NCBI GenBank assembly: GCA_044350415.1
Contig: JBILHQ010000062.1
Location: 1-26,356 of the forward strand
Direction of reading: 5' to 3'
Origin: M3007 sp044350415
GTDB lineage: Bacteria > Bacteroidota > Bacteroidia > Chitinophagales > Saprospiraceae
DNA: 26,356 nucleotides
Part shown: positions 14,208-24,700 of the stretch, piece after piece
How the letters are laid out: each line of letters opens with the position of its first letter
Position numbering within the stretch: position 1 is the first letter of the stretch
Program-made: the position numbers and the translations under genes
The notes under the pieces: generated by a model
Database searches by the model: none
Seen by the model: only the letters and a program-made list of their open reading frames with translations
What the model was told of the DNA's origin: nothing

Positions 14208-14789
14208 TTAGGGAAATAACAGCATTTCTACTAATTCACAAACAATATGCCCCACCAGAATATGCGACTCCTGAATGCGGGGAGTATCGGTGGAAGGGAT
14301 ATTAATCAGCAGATCACAAAGATCTGCCATTGCACCGCCCGTTGTTCCGGTCATTCCCACCACTGTCATCCCGCATTGTTTAGCTTTTTCGATCGCTTTA
14401 ATAATATTAGGTGAATGGCCCGAGGTACTGATTGCCACCAGCATATCGCCGGGGACGCCTGCCGCTTCCACCATTCTTGCATACACCTCATCATAACCGT
14501 AATCATTGGCTACTGCGGTGATAAAAGAGGAGTTCACATGCAAAGCCTCGGCATAAAGCGGAGGACGGTTTTTGTAAAAACGACCGGAAAGTTCAGCAGC
14601 AATATGTTGCGCATCTGCGGCGCTCCCGCCATTTCCACAAAACAGCACTTTCCCCTTTTGTTGAAAAACCGCCGTCATTGATTGCGCCATCTCCCCTATA
14701 CGGCCGATCAAATCTGCATCCGCCATTAATTGAGATTTCACCTCAATACTGGTTGCAATACGTTGTTTAATTAAATTGACATGCGACAT
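14208..14789 (-). CDS. gmhA: Phosphoheptose isomerase (sedoheptulose 7-phosphate isomerase)
   Basis: The 193-residue SIS-domain enzyme converts D-sedoheptulose 7-phosphate to D-glycero-D-manno-heptose 7-phosphate, the first step to ADP-heptose. It has KVLFCGNGGSAADAQHIAAELSGRF (47-71) and STSGHSPNI (121-129). The expected zinc ligands His62, Glu66, Gln173 and His181 are each one residue after the E. coli positions (61, 65, 172, 180). The ATG at 14789 is chosen over a TTG three codons upstream, because that TTG lies inside a perfect -7 promoter box. rfaE2, encoding the last step of the same pathway, is 1.2 kb away on the other strand. Confidence 0.95.
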   Translation of the reverse strand: MSHVNLIKQRIATSIEVKSQLMADADLIGRIGEMAQSMTAVFQQKGKVLFCGNGGSAADAQHIAAELSGRFYKNRPPLYAEALHVNSSFITAVANDYGYDEVYARMVEAAGVPGDMLVAISTSGHSPNIIKAIEKAKQCGMTVVGMTGTTGGAMADLCDLLINIPSTDTPRIQESHILVGHIVCELVEMLLFP

Positions 14790-14795
14790 ACAGCG

Positions 14796-14803
14796 CAAAG
14801 GTA
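14796..14803 (-). promoter_or_regulatory. -7 box of gmhA
   Basis: TACCTTTG on the minus strand matches TAnnTTTG exactly and ends only 6 nt before the gmhA ATG, so the mRNA should be leaderless or nearly so. It is identical to the smpB box. Confidence 0.6.
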
Positions 14804-14816
14804 CGTCAGAGTTATT

Positions 14817-14863
14817 AAAAAAACAGGCATCACCCCGGGTACCCGGAATGACGCCTGTTTTTT
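14817..14863 (-). terminator. Terminator of the giant repeat protein gene
   Basis: Nearly perfect arms meet at CCCGGGTACCCGG (14835-14847) and extend through ACAGGC/GCCTGT to A/T tracts on both sides. The minus strand reads GCCTGTTTTTTTAATAAC after the stem, and the T-run on the plus strand makes it potentially bidirectional. It separates the giant gene (stop at 14906) from the gmhA promoter. Confidence 0.85.
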
Positions 14864-14905
14864 ATAATCAGAACGAGTTGGACCTCTCTCTATTCATGCC
14901 TGCAT

Positions 14906-17900
14906 TTACTGCCTTACCAGTGTTACATCACCAGAGAAGAGTTCTGTTTCACCATCTTTAAACAAGACTTCAACCGTATAAATAAAAACGGCTGGGTTGG
15001 CTTCTTTACCATTGATTTTGCCATCCCATGCAACATTGAAGTCGCCGGGAAGAAAACTCCGGGCTTCGTGAATTGATTCACCCCAACGGTCAAATATTTT
15101 GAACGATTTGATTTGTTTTACATCATTACCTCCAAAGACCGTCAGGAGATTATTGACACCACCTGCACCATTCGGATCGAAGATATTCGGTACAAATATT
15201 CTGCGGGTACGGTCTACAATAATCATCCGGGTATCATCTGCACGACATCCGTTAGAATCGACTACCGCAAAGCGGTATTGCAAAGAGTAAGTCGGTACAA
15301 AACTATTGGCGATAATCGTATCGAGAGAAGAAGGCGTCAACATTGTTGTAGCCACCCGATCAGGATAATTGACTGTATTGTCGAGCGAAAGAGTAATTGC
15401 ATCGCCGAGGCGGATGGTGGTATCCGGACCGAGATTAACTATCAATTCTGCTGGTTCACCTACATTAAAGGTAGTTTCCAGTTCGCAACCATTAGCATCC
15501 TGAACACGCAGTGAGTGATCACCAGGAGGCAAACTATTGAATGCAGATGCTGGAATAAACGGTTGATTATCTACAGAGAACAGGTACGGAGCAGTACCGC
15601 CTGTCACACCGCTGATCGCCACAGAACCATTGGTATACCCAAAGCAGGAAACATCACGAACTGCGTTTCCAATGGCAGATGGAACAGCAGGGTCCACTTC
15701 CACATTGACTGTACGGGTGCTGGTACAACCATTTACGGTATTGGTCACCAATACAACATAAGGTGCAGCCTGACTGACAGTTGGCGTAGATGAATTGGCA
15801 CCAGCAAGAATCGTTCCGTTGGTGGTAGTCCAGCTGTAGGTGTAGTTACCTGCCGTGTTCACCGTAGCAGAAAGCCCCACCTGTGTGGTGGTACAATCCA
15901 GTTTATCAGGTGAACCAACATTTATATTTGGCGCAACAATGTCAGCATTCACAACAATTGAAGCTTGGCCTGTGCAACCGTTAATTGGTGTGGTAACTAC
16001 CAATATATAAGTTCCCGGAGCATCAATGGTCGGATTTTGATCCGTCGATGTAAAACCAGGTCCAGACCACTGCCAGGTGACATTGGGCTTATTTGTTTGC
16101 CCCGTCAGGTCGATAGTCGGCACAGCACAGGTAATCAAACCGCCAGTCACCGTAACTACCGGAATATTCAAATCGGGATCGATCGTTGCGGTAGCGCTGG
16201 AAGTACAGCCGTTCACTGTATTGGTTACTACCAGCAGATAATTACCTGGTTGGCTCACCGTTGGATTGGGTATTGGGTACGTAGTACCACCTGGAGCGGT
16301 CCATAGATAAGTAACATTCGGAGTCGTCGAACTCGCTTGTAAAGCGATACTTGGCTGCAGGCAGGTAATCTGACCGTTCTGAGTAGTAACAGCGGGTGGC
16401 ACCTTATCTTCATTGACCTCGAAAGTAAATGTTGCAGTACAACCGTTAAGAGGATTCTTAACCACTACTGTATAACTACCAGGAATACCAGTTGTTGGGT
16501 CCTGCAGTGTTGAAGAGAACGAGCCCGGGCCAGACCAGTTGTAAGTACCATTCAAAACATTAGAAGTGGCGTCAAGGGTTACAACTGGTACTTTACAAGT
16601 TATAATTTCCACAGCAGCAGTCAATGTTGGGAAGTTCTGATCGGCCAGTACAACTTCGGTAATAGAAGCCGTACAGCCATTAAATGGATCGGTGACCACC
16701 AATGTATACGTTCCTGCTGTTCCAATTGTTGGATTCTGTTGCGGAAATGTGCCGCCGGGGCCTGTCCATTCATACGTTGCACTTGCCAAGCCTGACCCAC
16801 CCTGAAGCGTAATAGTCGGGTGATCACAATCAATAACCGAACTGTTTGCAGTAAGATTATCAGGAGGTACGATACTCTGTCCAAGGTTGAGTGTTTTCGC
16901 CGTTACACATCCATTATCCGTAGAAGTAACAGTAAAGGTATACACCCCTGGCTCCGTAGCAGCAATCACACTTGTAGATGCATTTGAATTGTCGGGCAAA
17001 GTCCATTCAATCGTCGAATTAATCGTATTGGTCAAGCCCGTCAAATCAATAGACGTAACAACACAGGTCAACTGGCCTGATCCCTGAATAGTAGCATCCG
17101 GAGAAAGAACGTTTGCTAACACCTCTGCCGTGGCTGTTGTGGTGCAGGCATTCAATCCGGTTACTGTAAGGGTGTATATACCCGGTACAGTAACAAATGG
17201 GCTTTGTTGTGCCGAAGTGAACGGTGGTGTACCCGGACCAGTCCATTTGTAAGTTACTCCTGCCGTAGAAGAAGCACCTGTAAGCTGGGTATTACTCGTA
17301 AAGCAATCAATCGTTCCACCGTTAGCATTGGCTACCGGAGGAACCACATCAGCCGCCTGGTTAAATACAGCCTGTGAGGTACAGCCGTTTGCGGCGGTAA
17401 CCACGAGCGTATAAGCACTTGGGTCATTGACTACAACCGTTGGTGTCACAGTACCTGACGCAATTCCAAAGCCAAACCATTCATATTGCGTACCCGAGTT
17501 GGTACCGGCAGTCAGGGTGGCCGTCAGATCATTACAGTCTAAGATATTGGAAGATGCGATAGTAGCACCCGGAGGAACAACATCAATTGCTACCAATGCA
17601 TTGGCTGTATTAGTACAGCCATTCGGTCCAGTAACCGTAAGAGTATAGGTGCCATTCAAAGAAACCGATGGATTTGAAACTGCTGGAAGGCCGTTCGACC
17701 AGGCAAAAGTAACTCCCGGTGTCGTGGACGCTCCTGTCAGGTTCAGCGCAGTTGTCGTACAGTTCAGCGTACCACCGATCGCAGAAACATTTGGCGAGGT
17801 TATATCCTGTGCCACGGTTGCCGTTGAAGTCTTTGAACATCCGTTGGCAAGGGTCACTGTCACCGTATAGGTTCCTGGCAGCATTATCGTTGGATCTTCT

Positions 17901-20900
17901 GTTACATCTCCCGAACTCCAACTGATAGATTGTACCGCTGTGTTGGACAAAACATTGGTTTCCAATATTGAAGAAAGATCTGTACATGTTAGTACAGCTG
18001 GAACACCGATTTGAATCACTGCCGTTTCAAAATTATCATCTACGGGGGCTGTTACTGTTGACTTACAACCGTTGGGACCTGTTACTACCAGTGAATAGAT
18101 GCCAGCAACAGCGACTGTTGGATTTTGCAAAGCAGATCCAAGAGCAGGCCACTGAAATGTAGCACCGGGGGTAGTGGAAGAGCCCGTCAGGTTAAGCATC
18201 GGCTGAAGACAGGTCAATGTGCCACCCGAGGCGGAAGCATTGGGCGGAGCAACGTCCTGATTTACGGTAATAGATGCAGAACTGGTACAGCCATTTGGGG
18301 CAGTTGCCACAACGGTATATGTACCGGGCAGCGTTACTGTCGGGTTCTGTGCCTGCGATGAAATACCTGTCCATTCGTAGGTCACCGCAGCAACAGACGA
18401 CGACGTATTAATCACCACGTTGGGATTGTTACAAGTAATTGTACTGGCGGCAGTTGACAAAACCGGAATATTCTGGTCGGCAGGAACTACTGCTTCCGCA
18501 GTAGAAGTACAGCCATTCGGTGCCGTAACTGTCACTGTATAAGTACCGGCTATCGTTACCGAAGGACTCGGCACTGCGGAGGTAAAAGATGGGCCCGACC
18601 AGGCATATGTTACCCCATTCGTGGTTGAATTGGAGAATAACTGTACGCTGGGTTCAGTACAGGTAAGTGTGTTGCCGGAAGCGACCAAATCAGGGTTGCC
18701 TGTATCTAAAAGCACAAATGCCGAACTGTAGGCCGTACAACCATTGGCTGGGTTTGTTACACTCAGGTTATAAACACCATCTACGGTAACAGTTTGTGTC
18801 TGGTTGGTTGCATTCGCAGGAGTGATGCCGGGACCACTCCACAAGAAGCTAACACCCGGAGTAATGGACGCCCCTGAAATAGTGGCTGCACCTTGCAGAC
18901 AGGTTATGGTATCTCCTGAAGCGGTGACATTGGGCAGGTTAGCATCAGGGGTGACTACTGCGGTGGCGGTAGTTGTACAGCCATTTGCACCGGCTACTGT
19001 GAGTATATAGTCTCCCACAGCATTAACCGTTATATTCTGACCAGCGAAAGGCACACCACCAGGTCCTACCCACGCATAAGTTACACCGGGGGTGGATGAA
19101 GAGCCCGTAACTAAGATGCTGTTGGCGGAACAACTGATAATGCCACCGTTGGCAGCCGCATTAGGAGCTGCAAAGTTGCCATTGGCAATTGCCGAAGCGG
19201 TCTGCGTACAACCATTGGAAGCCGTAACAGTAACAGTATAAGTGCCGGGTGCGCTGACCTGTGCATAGTTGGTGGTGATTGTTGCCCCCCCAATATCCCA
19301 GGCATAGTCAACACCTGGTGTGCTGGATGAAGCAAAAATAGTATCGTTGGGGGCGTTACAATCCAATGTAATACCTATAGCAGATGCATTCGGTAAGTTA
19401 ACATTGCCGGTAACAGTCGTAGTTGCTGTACTGGTACAGCCATTGATAGGATTGGTTATTGTCACCGTATAAATACCGGCCACATTTGCCGATGGATTTT
19501 GACCTGCTCCAACAACTCCCGGACCCGCCCACTGATAATTAACAGGGCTGGTTGGTGAATTGGCACTGAGGGGTACAGATGGGGTTGGACACCCAATAGT
19601 TCCAGCTACAGTGGCCGCAGCACCCGGCTGTATAATATTACTGGTAATATCGGCAACCGCAGTTGAAGTACAGTTATTTAACTGCGAAGTTACTGTAACC
19701 ACATAAGGTCCAGGCACTGTGATAGTAGCTGTACTTCCATTTGTACCATTAGACCATGCATAATTGGATGGTACATTGGAAGAAGCGATAGCCTGAACCG
19801 ATGGATTGGAACAAGTAATTACAGCATTCGTTGCGGAAGCAACCGGAGGAGTAATATCCCCTGTTACTGTTGATGTTGCAGTAGTAGTACAGCCAGTAAC
19901 CTGGTTCGTTACCGTAACTGTATAAGTACAGCTTTGGTTGACAAACGGCGATTGTGAACTGGAGGAGAAGCCGCCACAACCAGACCAGGAATACAAAGGA
20001 TTGGCAGCATTCGTAGTCACACTGATTTGAGCAGGACCAGCGCCACAGCCAATATATCCGTTAACACCGGTAGCAGTTGGAGGAATAGTATTCCCGGTAA
20101 CTACCACTGTATCAGCCTGAGAACATTGTAATCCTCCGGCATTCATAATTGTAGTGAGGATATATGTTCCTGCCTGGCAAACCGTTAATGTTTCACCAGA
20201 GGTGGTCTGGCCTGTTGTTACATTATGCCAGGTTTTAATACTTACGCCTGGAAAGTTAGGAGAGGCACTGGATCCTAAAGTGATGCAGTTAACGGCACAG
20301 GATAATGTAGTTGGGCCTGTGATATTGGCAATGGGATCCAGAACATTCAACGTAAGTGTGACGGTACTATCACATCCCTGATAAGAGTCACAGGTTTCAA
20401 TATGCTGGCCCTGATCGCAGTAGTCTGAGTTACAGATGCTTACGCAGCCACCCTTACATACGTATTTTGTTTGAGAGGTTGCCTTGGCAGGTAATACCTG
20501 TACCATTTGTTGTACCATACTATCGCAACCTAATGCTGTGGTAAACATGGTGGAATAATTGCCTGAGGTATTAACTTCATCTCCCCATGGAAGCGTATAG
20601 GGGGCATCTTCGAAACAAACAATCTTTTTAGGGAGAGTAGTCGGTGGCAAATTCTGTAAGGTAACCGTTTTGCAACGTTTGATACCTGTGCTGCAAGAAT
20701 TCAGCGGGGTAACACAAATTTGTATTTGTGTGCCATTAGGTAAGCCCGAAGGAAAAGTCACCATAACGGTACGCCCGCCCGGTGCCTCCAGGTCGACCGG
20801 GCCTGGTGTGCCATTAAATAATACATTAGGATTGCTACTTTCCCAGGTATAAAAACCGGCACCATTTACTGTTGAAATTGCATAGGTGCCTGAACCACCG

Positions 20901-21457
20901 GGGCAAATTGTTGCCGGGCCGGATATCTGAGGTGTATTACCGACATTAGGCGGTTGTACCGCGCTGGGTGGTGCCACTGAAATAGTAAAATCACACTGGT
21001 CTTGTGAATAGCCATCAATAATCAGGTAGTAGTTACTTCCTACAATCATATTGGAAACGGAAAAGACAGTAGGAGTCGAACCGCAGGTAGCACAACCAGC
21101 GTTACAGCCAAGTGGGTCATCATTACAACCCGCTGGATAAACTGCAGCCTGAAGACCCTGGCCTTGTGCGCAGTTTCCGGGGGTAATTGTAAAAGTTGCA
21201 GCAGTTCCACCCGCAATGAAGCCAATCCATTGGTCATTCTGGATATTACTGCACCATCCTTGTGGTTGTGGATCGCCTCCCCATCCGGCAGAAGTACCCA
21301 CATAACCATTAAAACCACAACTGATACAGGCACTCGGGCAGTTTTCTGCAGGTTCCGTGGTACCTGGTGGTTCACATCCGGGAGGAACCTGGGCCATTGC
21401 TATGGTGCAATAAACCAAAAAGGTAAATAGTAATAGTAATTTTTTTGACATAAACAT
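14906..21457 (-). CDS. Giant secreted repeat protein with T9SS type B sorting domain
   Basis: The 2183-residue protein begins with a signal peptide (MSKKLLLLFTFLVYCTIAMA from residue 3; either ATG is possible). A cysteine-rich N-terminal domain (about 24-165: GWCSNIQNDQWIGFIAGG...) and a PKD-like domain (about 172-268) follow. Further short Cys-containing beta domains run to 460. Next come 19 tandem repeats of about 77 residues (461-1926), then a SprB-like repeat (VRDVSCFGYTNGSV..GGTAPYLFSVD..DANGC, about 1934-1995). The C-terminal type B sorting domain (about 2087-2183) contains FVPNIFDPNGAGG, FKIFDRWGE and IYTVEVLFKDGE. This is known from the CHU_C/gliding-motility-associated family to direct export by the type IX system. 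Role: probably a surface adhesin or extracellular matrix protein (inference). A similar large gene lies directly upstream on the same strand. Confidence 0.93.
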   Translation of the reverse strand: MFMSKKLLLLFTFLVYCTIAMAQVPPGCEPPGTTEPAENCPSACISCGFNGYVGTSAGWGGDPQPQGWCSNIQNDQWIGFIAGGTAATFTITPGNCAQGQGLQAAVYPAGCNDDPLGCNAGCATCGSTPTVFSVSNMIVGSNYYLIIDGYSQDQCDFTISVAPPSAVQPPNVGNTPQISGPATICPGGSGTYAISTVNGAGFYTWESSNPNVLFNGTPGPVDLEAPGGRTVMVTFPSGLPNGTQIQICVTPLNSCSTGIKRCKTVTLQNLPPTTLPKKIVCFEDAPYTLPWGDEVNTSGNYSTMFTTALGCDSMVQQMVQVLPAKATSQTKYVCKGGCVSICNSDYCDQGQHIETCDSYQGCDSTVTLTLNVLDPIANITGPTTLSCAVNCITLGSSASPNFPGVSIKTWHNVTTGQTTSGETLTVCQAGTYILTTIMNAGGLQCSQADTVVVTGNTIPPTATGVNGYIGCGAGPAQISVTTNAANPLYSWSGCGGFSSSSQSPFVNQSCTYTVTVTNQVTGCTTTATSTVTGDITPPVASATNAVITCSNPSVQAIASSNVPSNYAWSNGTNGSTATITVPGPYVVTVTSQLNNCTSTAVADITSNIIQPGAAATVAGTIGCPTPSVPLSANSPTSPVNYQWAGPGVVGAGQNPSANVAGIYTVTITNPINGCTSTATTTVTGNVNLPNASAIGITLDCNAPNDTIFASSSTPGVDYAWDIGGATITTNYAQVSAPGTYTVTVTASNGCTQTASAIANGNFAAPNAAANGGIISCSANSILVTGSSSTPGVTYAWVGPGGVPFAGQNITVNAVGDYILTVAGANGCTTTATAVVTPDANLPNVTASGDTITCLQGAATISGASITPGVSFLWSGPGITPANATNQTQTVTVDGVYNLSVTNPANGCTAYSSAFVLLDTGNPDLVASGNTLTCTEPSVQLFSNSTTNGVTYAWSGPSFTSAVPSPSVTIAGTYTVTVTAPNGCTSTAEAVVPADQNIPVLSTAASTITCNNPNVVINTSSSVAAVTYEWTGISSQAQNPTVTLPGTYTVVATAPNGCTSSASITVNQDVAPPNASASGGTLTCLQPMLNLTGSSTTPGATFQWPALGSALQNPTVAVAGIYSLVVTGPNGCKSTVTAPVDDNFETAVIQIGVPAVLTCTDLSSILETNVLSNTAVQSISWSSGDVTEDPTIMLPGTYTVTVTLANGCSKTSTATVAQDITSPNVSAIGGTLNCTTTALNLTGASTTPGVTFAWSNGLPAVSNPSVSLNGTYTLTVTGPNGCTNTANALVAIDVVPPGATIASSNILDCNDLTATLTAGTNSGTQYEWFGFGIASGTVTPTVVVNDPSAYTLVVTAANGCTSQAVFNQAADVVPPVANANGGTIDCFTSNTQLTGASSTAGVTYKWTGPGTPPFTSAQQSPFVTVPGIYTLTVTGLNACTTTATAEVLANVLSPDATIQGSGQLTCVVTSIDLTGLTNTINSTIEWTLPDNSNASTSVIAATEPGVYTFTVTSTDNGCVTAKTLNLGQSIVPPDNLTANSSVIDCDHPTITLQGGSGLASATYEWTGPGGTFPQQNPTIGTAGTYTLVVTDPFNGCTASITEVVLADQNFPTLTAAVEIITCKVPVVTLDATSNVLNGTYNWSGPGSFSSTLQDPTTGIPGSYTVVVKNPLNGCTATFTFEVNEDKVPPAVTTQNGQITCLQPSIALQASSTTPNVTYLWTAPGGTTYPIPNPTVSQPGNYLLVVTNTVNGCTSSATATIDPDLNIPVVTVTGGLITCAVPTIDLTGQTNKPNVTWQWSGPGFTSTDQNPTIDAPGTYILVVTTPINGCTGQASIVVNADIVAPNINVGSPDKLDCTTTQVGLSATVNTAGNYTYSWTTTNGTILAGANSSTPTVSQAAPYVVLVTNTVNGCTSTRTVNVEVDPAVPSAIGNAVRDVSCFGYTNGSVAISGVTGGTAPYLFSVDNQPFIPASAFNSLPPGDHSLRVQDANGCELETTFNVGEPAELIVNLGPDTTIRLGDAITLSLDNTVNYPDRVATTMLTPSSLDTIIANSFVPTYSLQYRFAVVDSNGCRADDTRMIIVDRTRRIFVPNIFDPNGAGGVNNLLTVFGGNDVKQIKSFKIFDRWGESIHEARSFLPGDFNVAWDGKINGKEANPAVFIYTVEVLFKDGETELFSGDVTLVRQ
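15680..20077 (-). repeat. 19 tandem Ig-like repeats of about 231 bp in the giant protein gene
   Basis: Each unit reads roughly P-x-A-x-G-G-x-(I/L)-x-C ... Y-x-W-(S/T)-G-P-G ... Q-x-P-x-V ... G-x-Y-(T)-(V/L)-x-V-T-x-x-N-G-C-T-S ... P. I count 19 units over 1466 residues, mean 77. Nearly every unit has one Cys at each end, suggesting an intradomain disulfide; unit 1 has four. Units have diverged, but DNA such as ACTGTATAAGT recurs at the YTVTVT strand. Confidence 0.85.
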
Positions 21458-21713
21458 CCGTAGTTTTTAGCAAATTGAAAAGGCTATGCCCTGAAGAGGG
21501 CTGTAATCGGGGATTAAAAAGAGTATCAAATTCAACTGTTTTTGTTAGGGCAAATCAGAAGAAGGGTGCAAAAAAATGAAATTTTAAAATATAATTCTTA
21601 AAAGAATTGGTATTTTAAAAGAATAAAAAAAATATCGCCGTTTATACAATATGAAAAAATTTAAAACTTAAATTTAAGCTTAATGTATAAAAATTTGATT
21701 TACATTAATATAT
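21458..21713. other. AT-rich spacer between the two giant genes
   Basis: This 256-nt gap should hold the promoter of the 2183-residue gene and the terminator of the upstream giant gene. No GC-rich terminator stem or exact TAnnTTTG box was found. Only weak AT palindromes are present, such as AATTCTTAAAAGAATT near 21593 and ACTTAAATTTAAG near 21666. Read-through between the two genes is possible. Confidence 0.5.
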
Positions 21714-24700
21714 CTATCTAATTATCATTACGTCCCCACTAAATAATTCTTTCTGTCCATCTTTAAAGAGAATAACCGCTGTCCAAACATATACGCCCGG
21801 TAGTGCCCGTTTATTCTGAAAAACGCCGTTCCACCCTTTGGTTTCATCGTTAGGCTGAAAACCTGTCTCATCGTGCATCAACTCCCCCCACCGGTCAAAA
21901 ATTTTGAAAGACTCGATTTGCGCTACCTCACCGCCCCCATAGACCGTAACAACATTAATTCCGCTGCCTGCCGGGTCAAAAATATTTGGTACGTAGACAT
22001 GCCTGCGGGAGTCCACAAAAATCAGGAGCCGATCTATTGCAGAGCAGCCCGCAGTATCTTTTACAAAGATATCAATGGAAGCCGTCCTAATCGGTTGAAA
22101 TGCCTGAAAAACGGTACCAACACCAGAACTGTCAAACAATGGTTGCCAGATAATGGTGTCCAGCGAACTGAAAGGCACATTGAGTATCGCCTCAACTGAG
22201 ACCATGTCGCCTAGCTTAATATTGAGATCAGTTCCCATATCTACCGTTAATCTGGGCGGATCTTCCACTGTAATATCATCAGACTGCGTAATACAGCCAT
22301 TGGCATCCATCACCTCTAATCTGTAAACACCGGAAGCAAGAGGGCCAAATTTTCTCTTGCTGTTAAACGCACCGCCATTGAAGGAGAACAAATAGGGCTC
22401 AGTACCTCCCAAGGCCGTATCCACTTCAATATAACCATTTACCAATCCAAAACAGGAAACGTCTTTTTTAACAATGTTACCAAAAGCAGGCTGTGCATTA
22501 TCAAGCGAAACGATGGCTTCATCACTGGCTGTACAGCCGAACGCATTTTTAACTGTCAATAGGTAAACGCCGCCTTCAGTCACTGTTATTGTGTTCTGAA
22601 CAGCATCGGGTATTGCGATACCATCTTTTTGCCAGAAGTATGAAATGCCACTGCCAGCTGTGGTACCAATTCCGCCCAATAACACCGAATTGGTATCGCA
22701 ATCTATGGTCTGATCGGCACCAGCTTCGGATTTTGGTTGGGGTCTGATATTTACCACAATCACTGTCTCATCGTCGGGGCATGGAGCAAGTGCACCCATT
22801 TTGTAACGGAATTTATAGGCACCCGGCTGTTGCCCGGTAGCAATAAAGGTGCCATTTACAGCATCAAATGTGCCAGGAAGTGCGGGACTTGAGGAGACTT
22901 CCAGCCAGGTTCCACCAGTGTCGGCTCCGACAAGCAGGTCTGAAAGTGTGACAATGGCCTGCTCTTCTGCACAAATATCAAGTTCCAATGGTGCAGTACC
23001 TGCATCAACCGGTTGATTGACCGTGATCACTGCTGTTGATTGCAGATCAACCGAACAGGCAGGCAAAGTGCCATCCACTATTTGGGTAAGGGTAAAAGTG
23101 GAAGTCAGTGCGGGATTTACCGGAACGCTGATCGTCGAGCCCGTAGTCAGCAGTATAGTCTGATCTGGAGTATTCCCGTCGTTCCAGATAAAACTCAATG
23201 GATATGTACCGGTACCCGTGAATGATATCGTTACTTGCCCTCCTGAACAGATTGTTGCCGTGCCACTGATACTGCCTGTTGGCATCGCTTTCCATTGCAC
23301 AGGCGTTCCTGAAGCTACCGAAAAACAGGCATCATTTATATCGACACTTCCGGCAATAGCATTACCTGCAATTGCTGAAACATAGTAAGTTTGTCCTGTT
23401 ATCAGCCCATTTCCAAAGTTGAACTGGGGCGTAACGGAAGTTCCCAATACCTGACCCAATGCTCCCCCTGATCCGGTATGCAATACGAATTGGACGATAT
23501 CATCGCCATCAAGCTGGGCATTATTATCCCATACCGCAATGGCAGGCTGATCGGCACAAAAAACCAATGGCGCAATACTCATTGTACCTGCATCTGTGAG
23601 ACAATTGCAGTTTTTAGTACCTTCAACAGGCCCAAACGTACATCCATTGGTATCTGTGATGGCAAGACTGTAGGTGGTGTTAGTGGGGATCAGTACAGAC
23701 GTAAAGGTATTTCCGGCAAATGAACCACCGATTCCCGCTATTGTAAACGGTGCAGTTCCTCCGGTCACGTCCACTACTACACTGTATTGGGTGTTGGTAT
23801 TGTTACAAATTTCGTTGGAGACACTGGCTGCCGGTAATGGATTAAAAGTTGCCGTCATTATATCGCTGCCTGTGCAAATATCATTGGTTTCGGTCCACCC
23901 GAAAGTATAAACACCCGGAAGGCTCACGTTTACCGGTGTGGCAGCCAATTGGCCCTGTGTAAATGCTGCGGTACCCGGGCCGGTGAACAGCGACCATTGT
24001 CCAGCAAAGCTGGTGGGCACAGCACTCAAGGTCAGGCTATTTCCACAATCGGCGTTGTCGGGGCCCGCATCGGGAGTTGGAATTTTCAAAAATACTACCG
24101 GTTGACCTTGCGCCACTGCAAAGCAGGGGTCAGAAGGATTAGGAAAACCTGAGGCAACAATAGGATTACCTGCAACACGGGAGATATAATAGGTCTGGCC
24201 TGCGGTCATTCCTGGAAGCAGACTGAATAAACCAGTTGAGTTTTGGCCCCAGATATTACCAAGGTTTACGCCTGAACCATCATGCAGGACAAAAGCCACT
24301 ACATCGTTTCCATCTAAGTTGGCATCATTGTTAGCTACTGCTTGAATAGTGGCATTTTCACAAGCTTTTAATACTGTCAGGCCCATTGTTCCTGCATTTG
24401 TAGAGCAATTGCAAGCATAAGCACCGGTTACATCCGGTGTTTTGCAGCCGTTTACATCCGTGATCGTGTAAGTATAAGTCTGGTTATTAGCCAATGGTAA
24501 TCCCGTAAATATACTTCCCGAAATCGGTGTTCCATTAACGGAGTACCCCCCGGCTCCCTGAATCTGAATAGTCACAGTAAAGAATTGATTGGCGGCGTCA
24601 CAATCCCTGGTAATATTCGCCACAACAGGATTACTATTGAATGTCGTAACTACCTGATCGGTGGAAGTACAACCATTTTCTGTGACGGTCCAACTCAGCG

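Noticed and set aside
17427..17870. Plus-strand open frames opposite the giant repeat gene (also 15113-15514, 18804-19010, 20154-20381)
   Set aside because: They recur because the repeat sequence lacks stops in the antisense frame. They show no domain, and their periodicity follows the 231-bp repeat.
15680..20077. CRISPR or satellite array
   Set aside because: The periodicity is protein-level (about 231 bp, diverged) inside one long frame; there are no short identical repeats with unique spacers.
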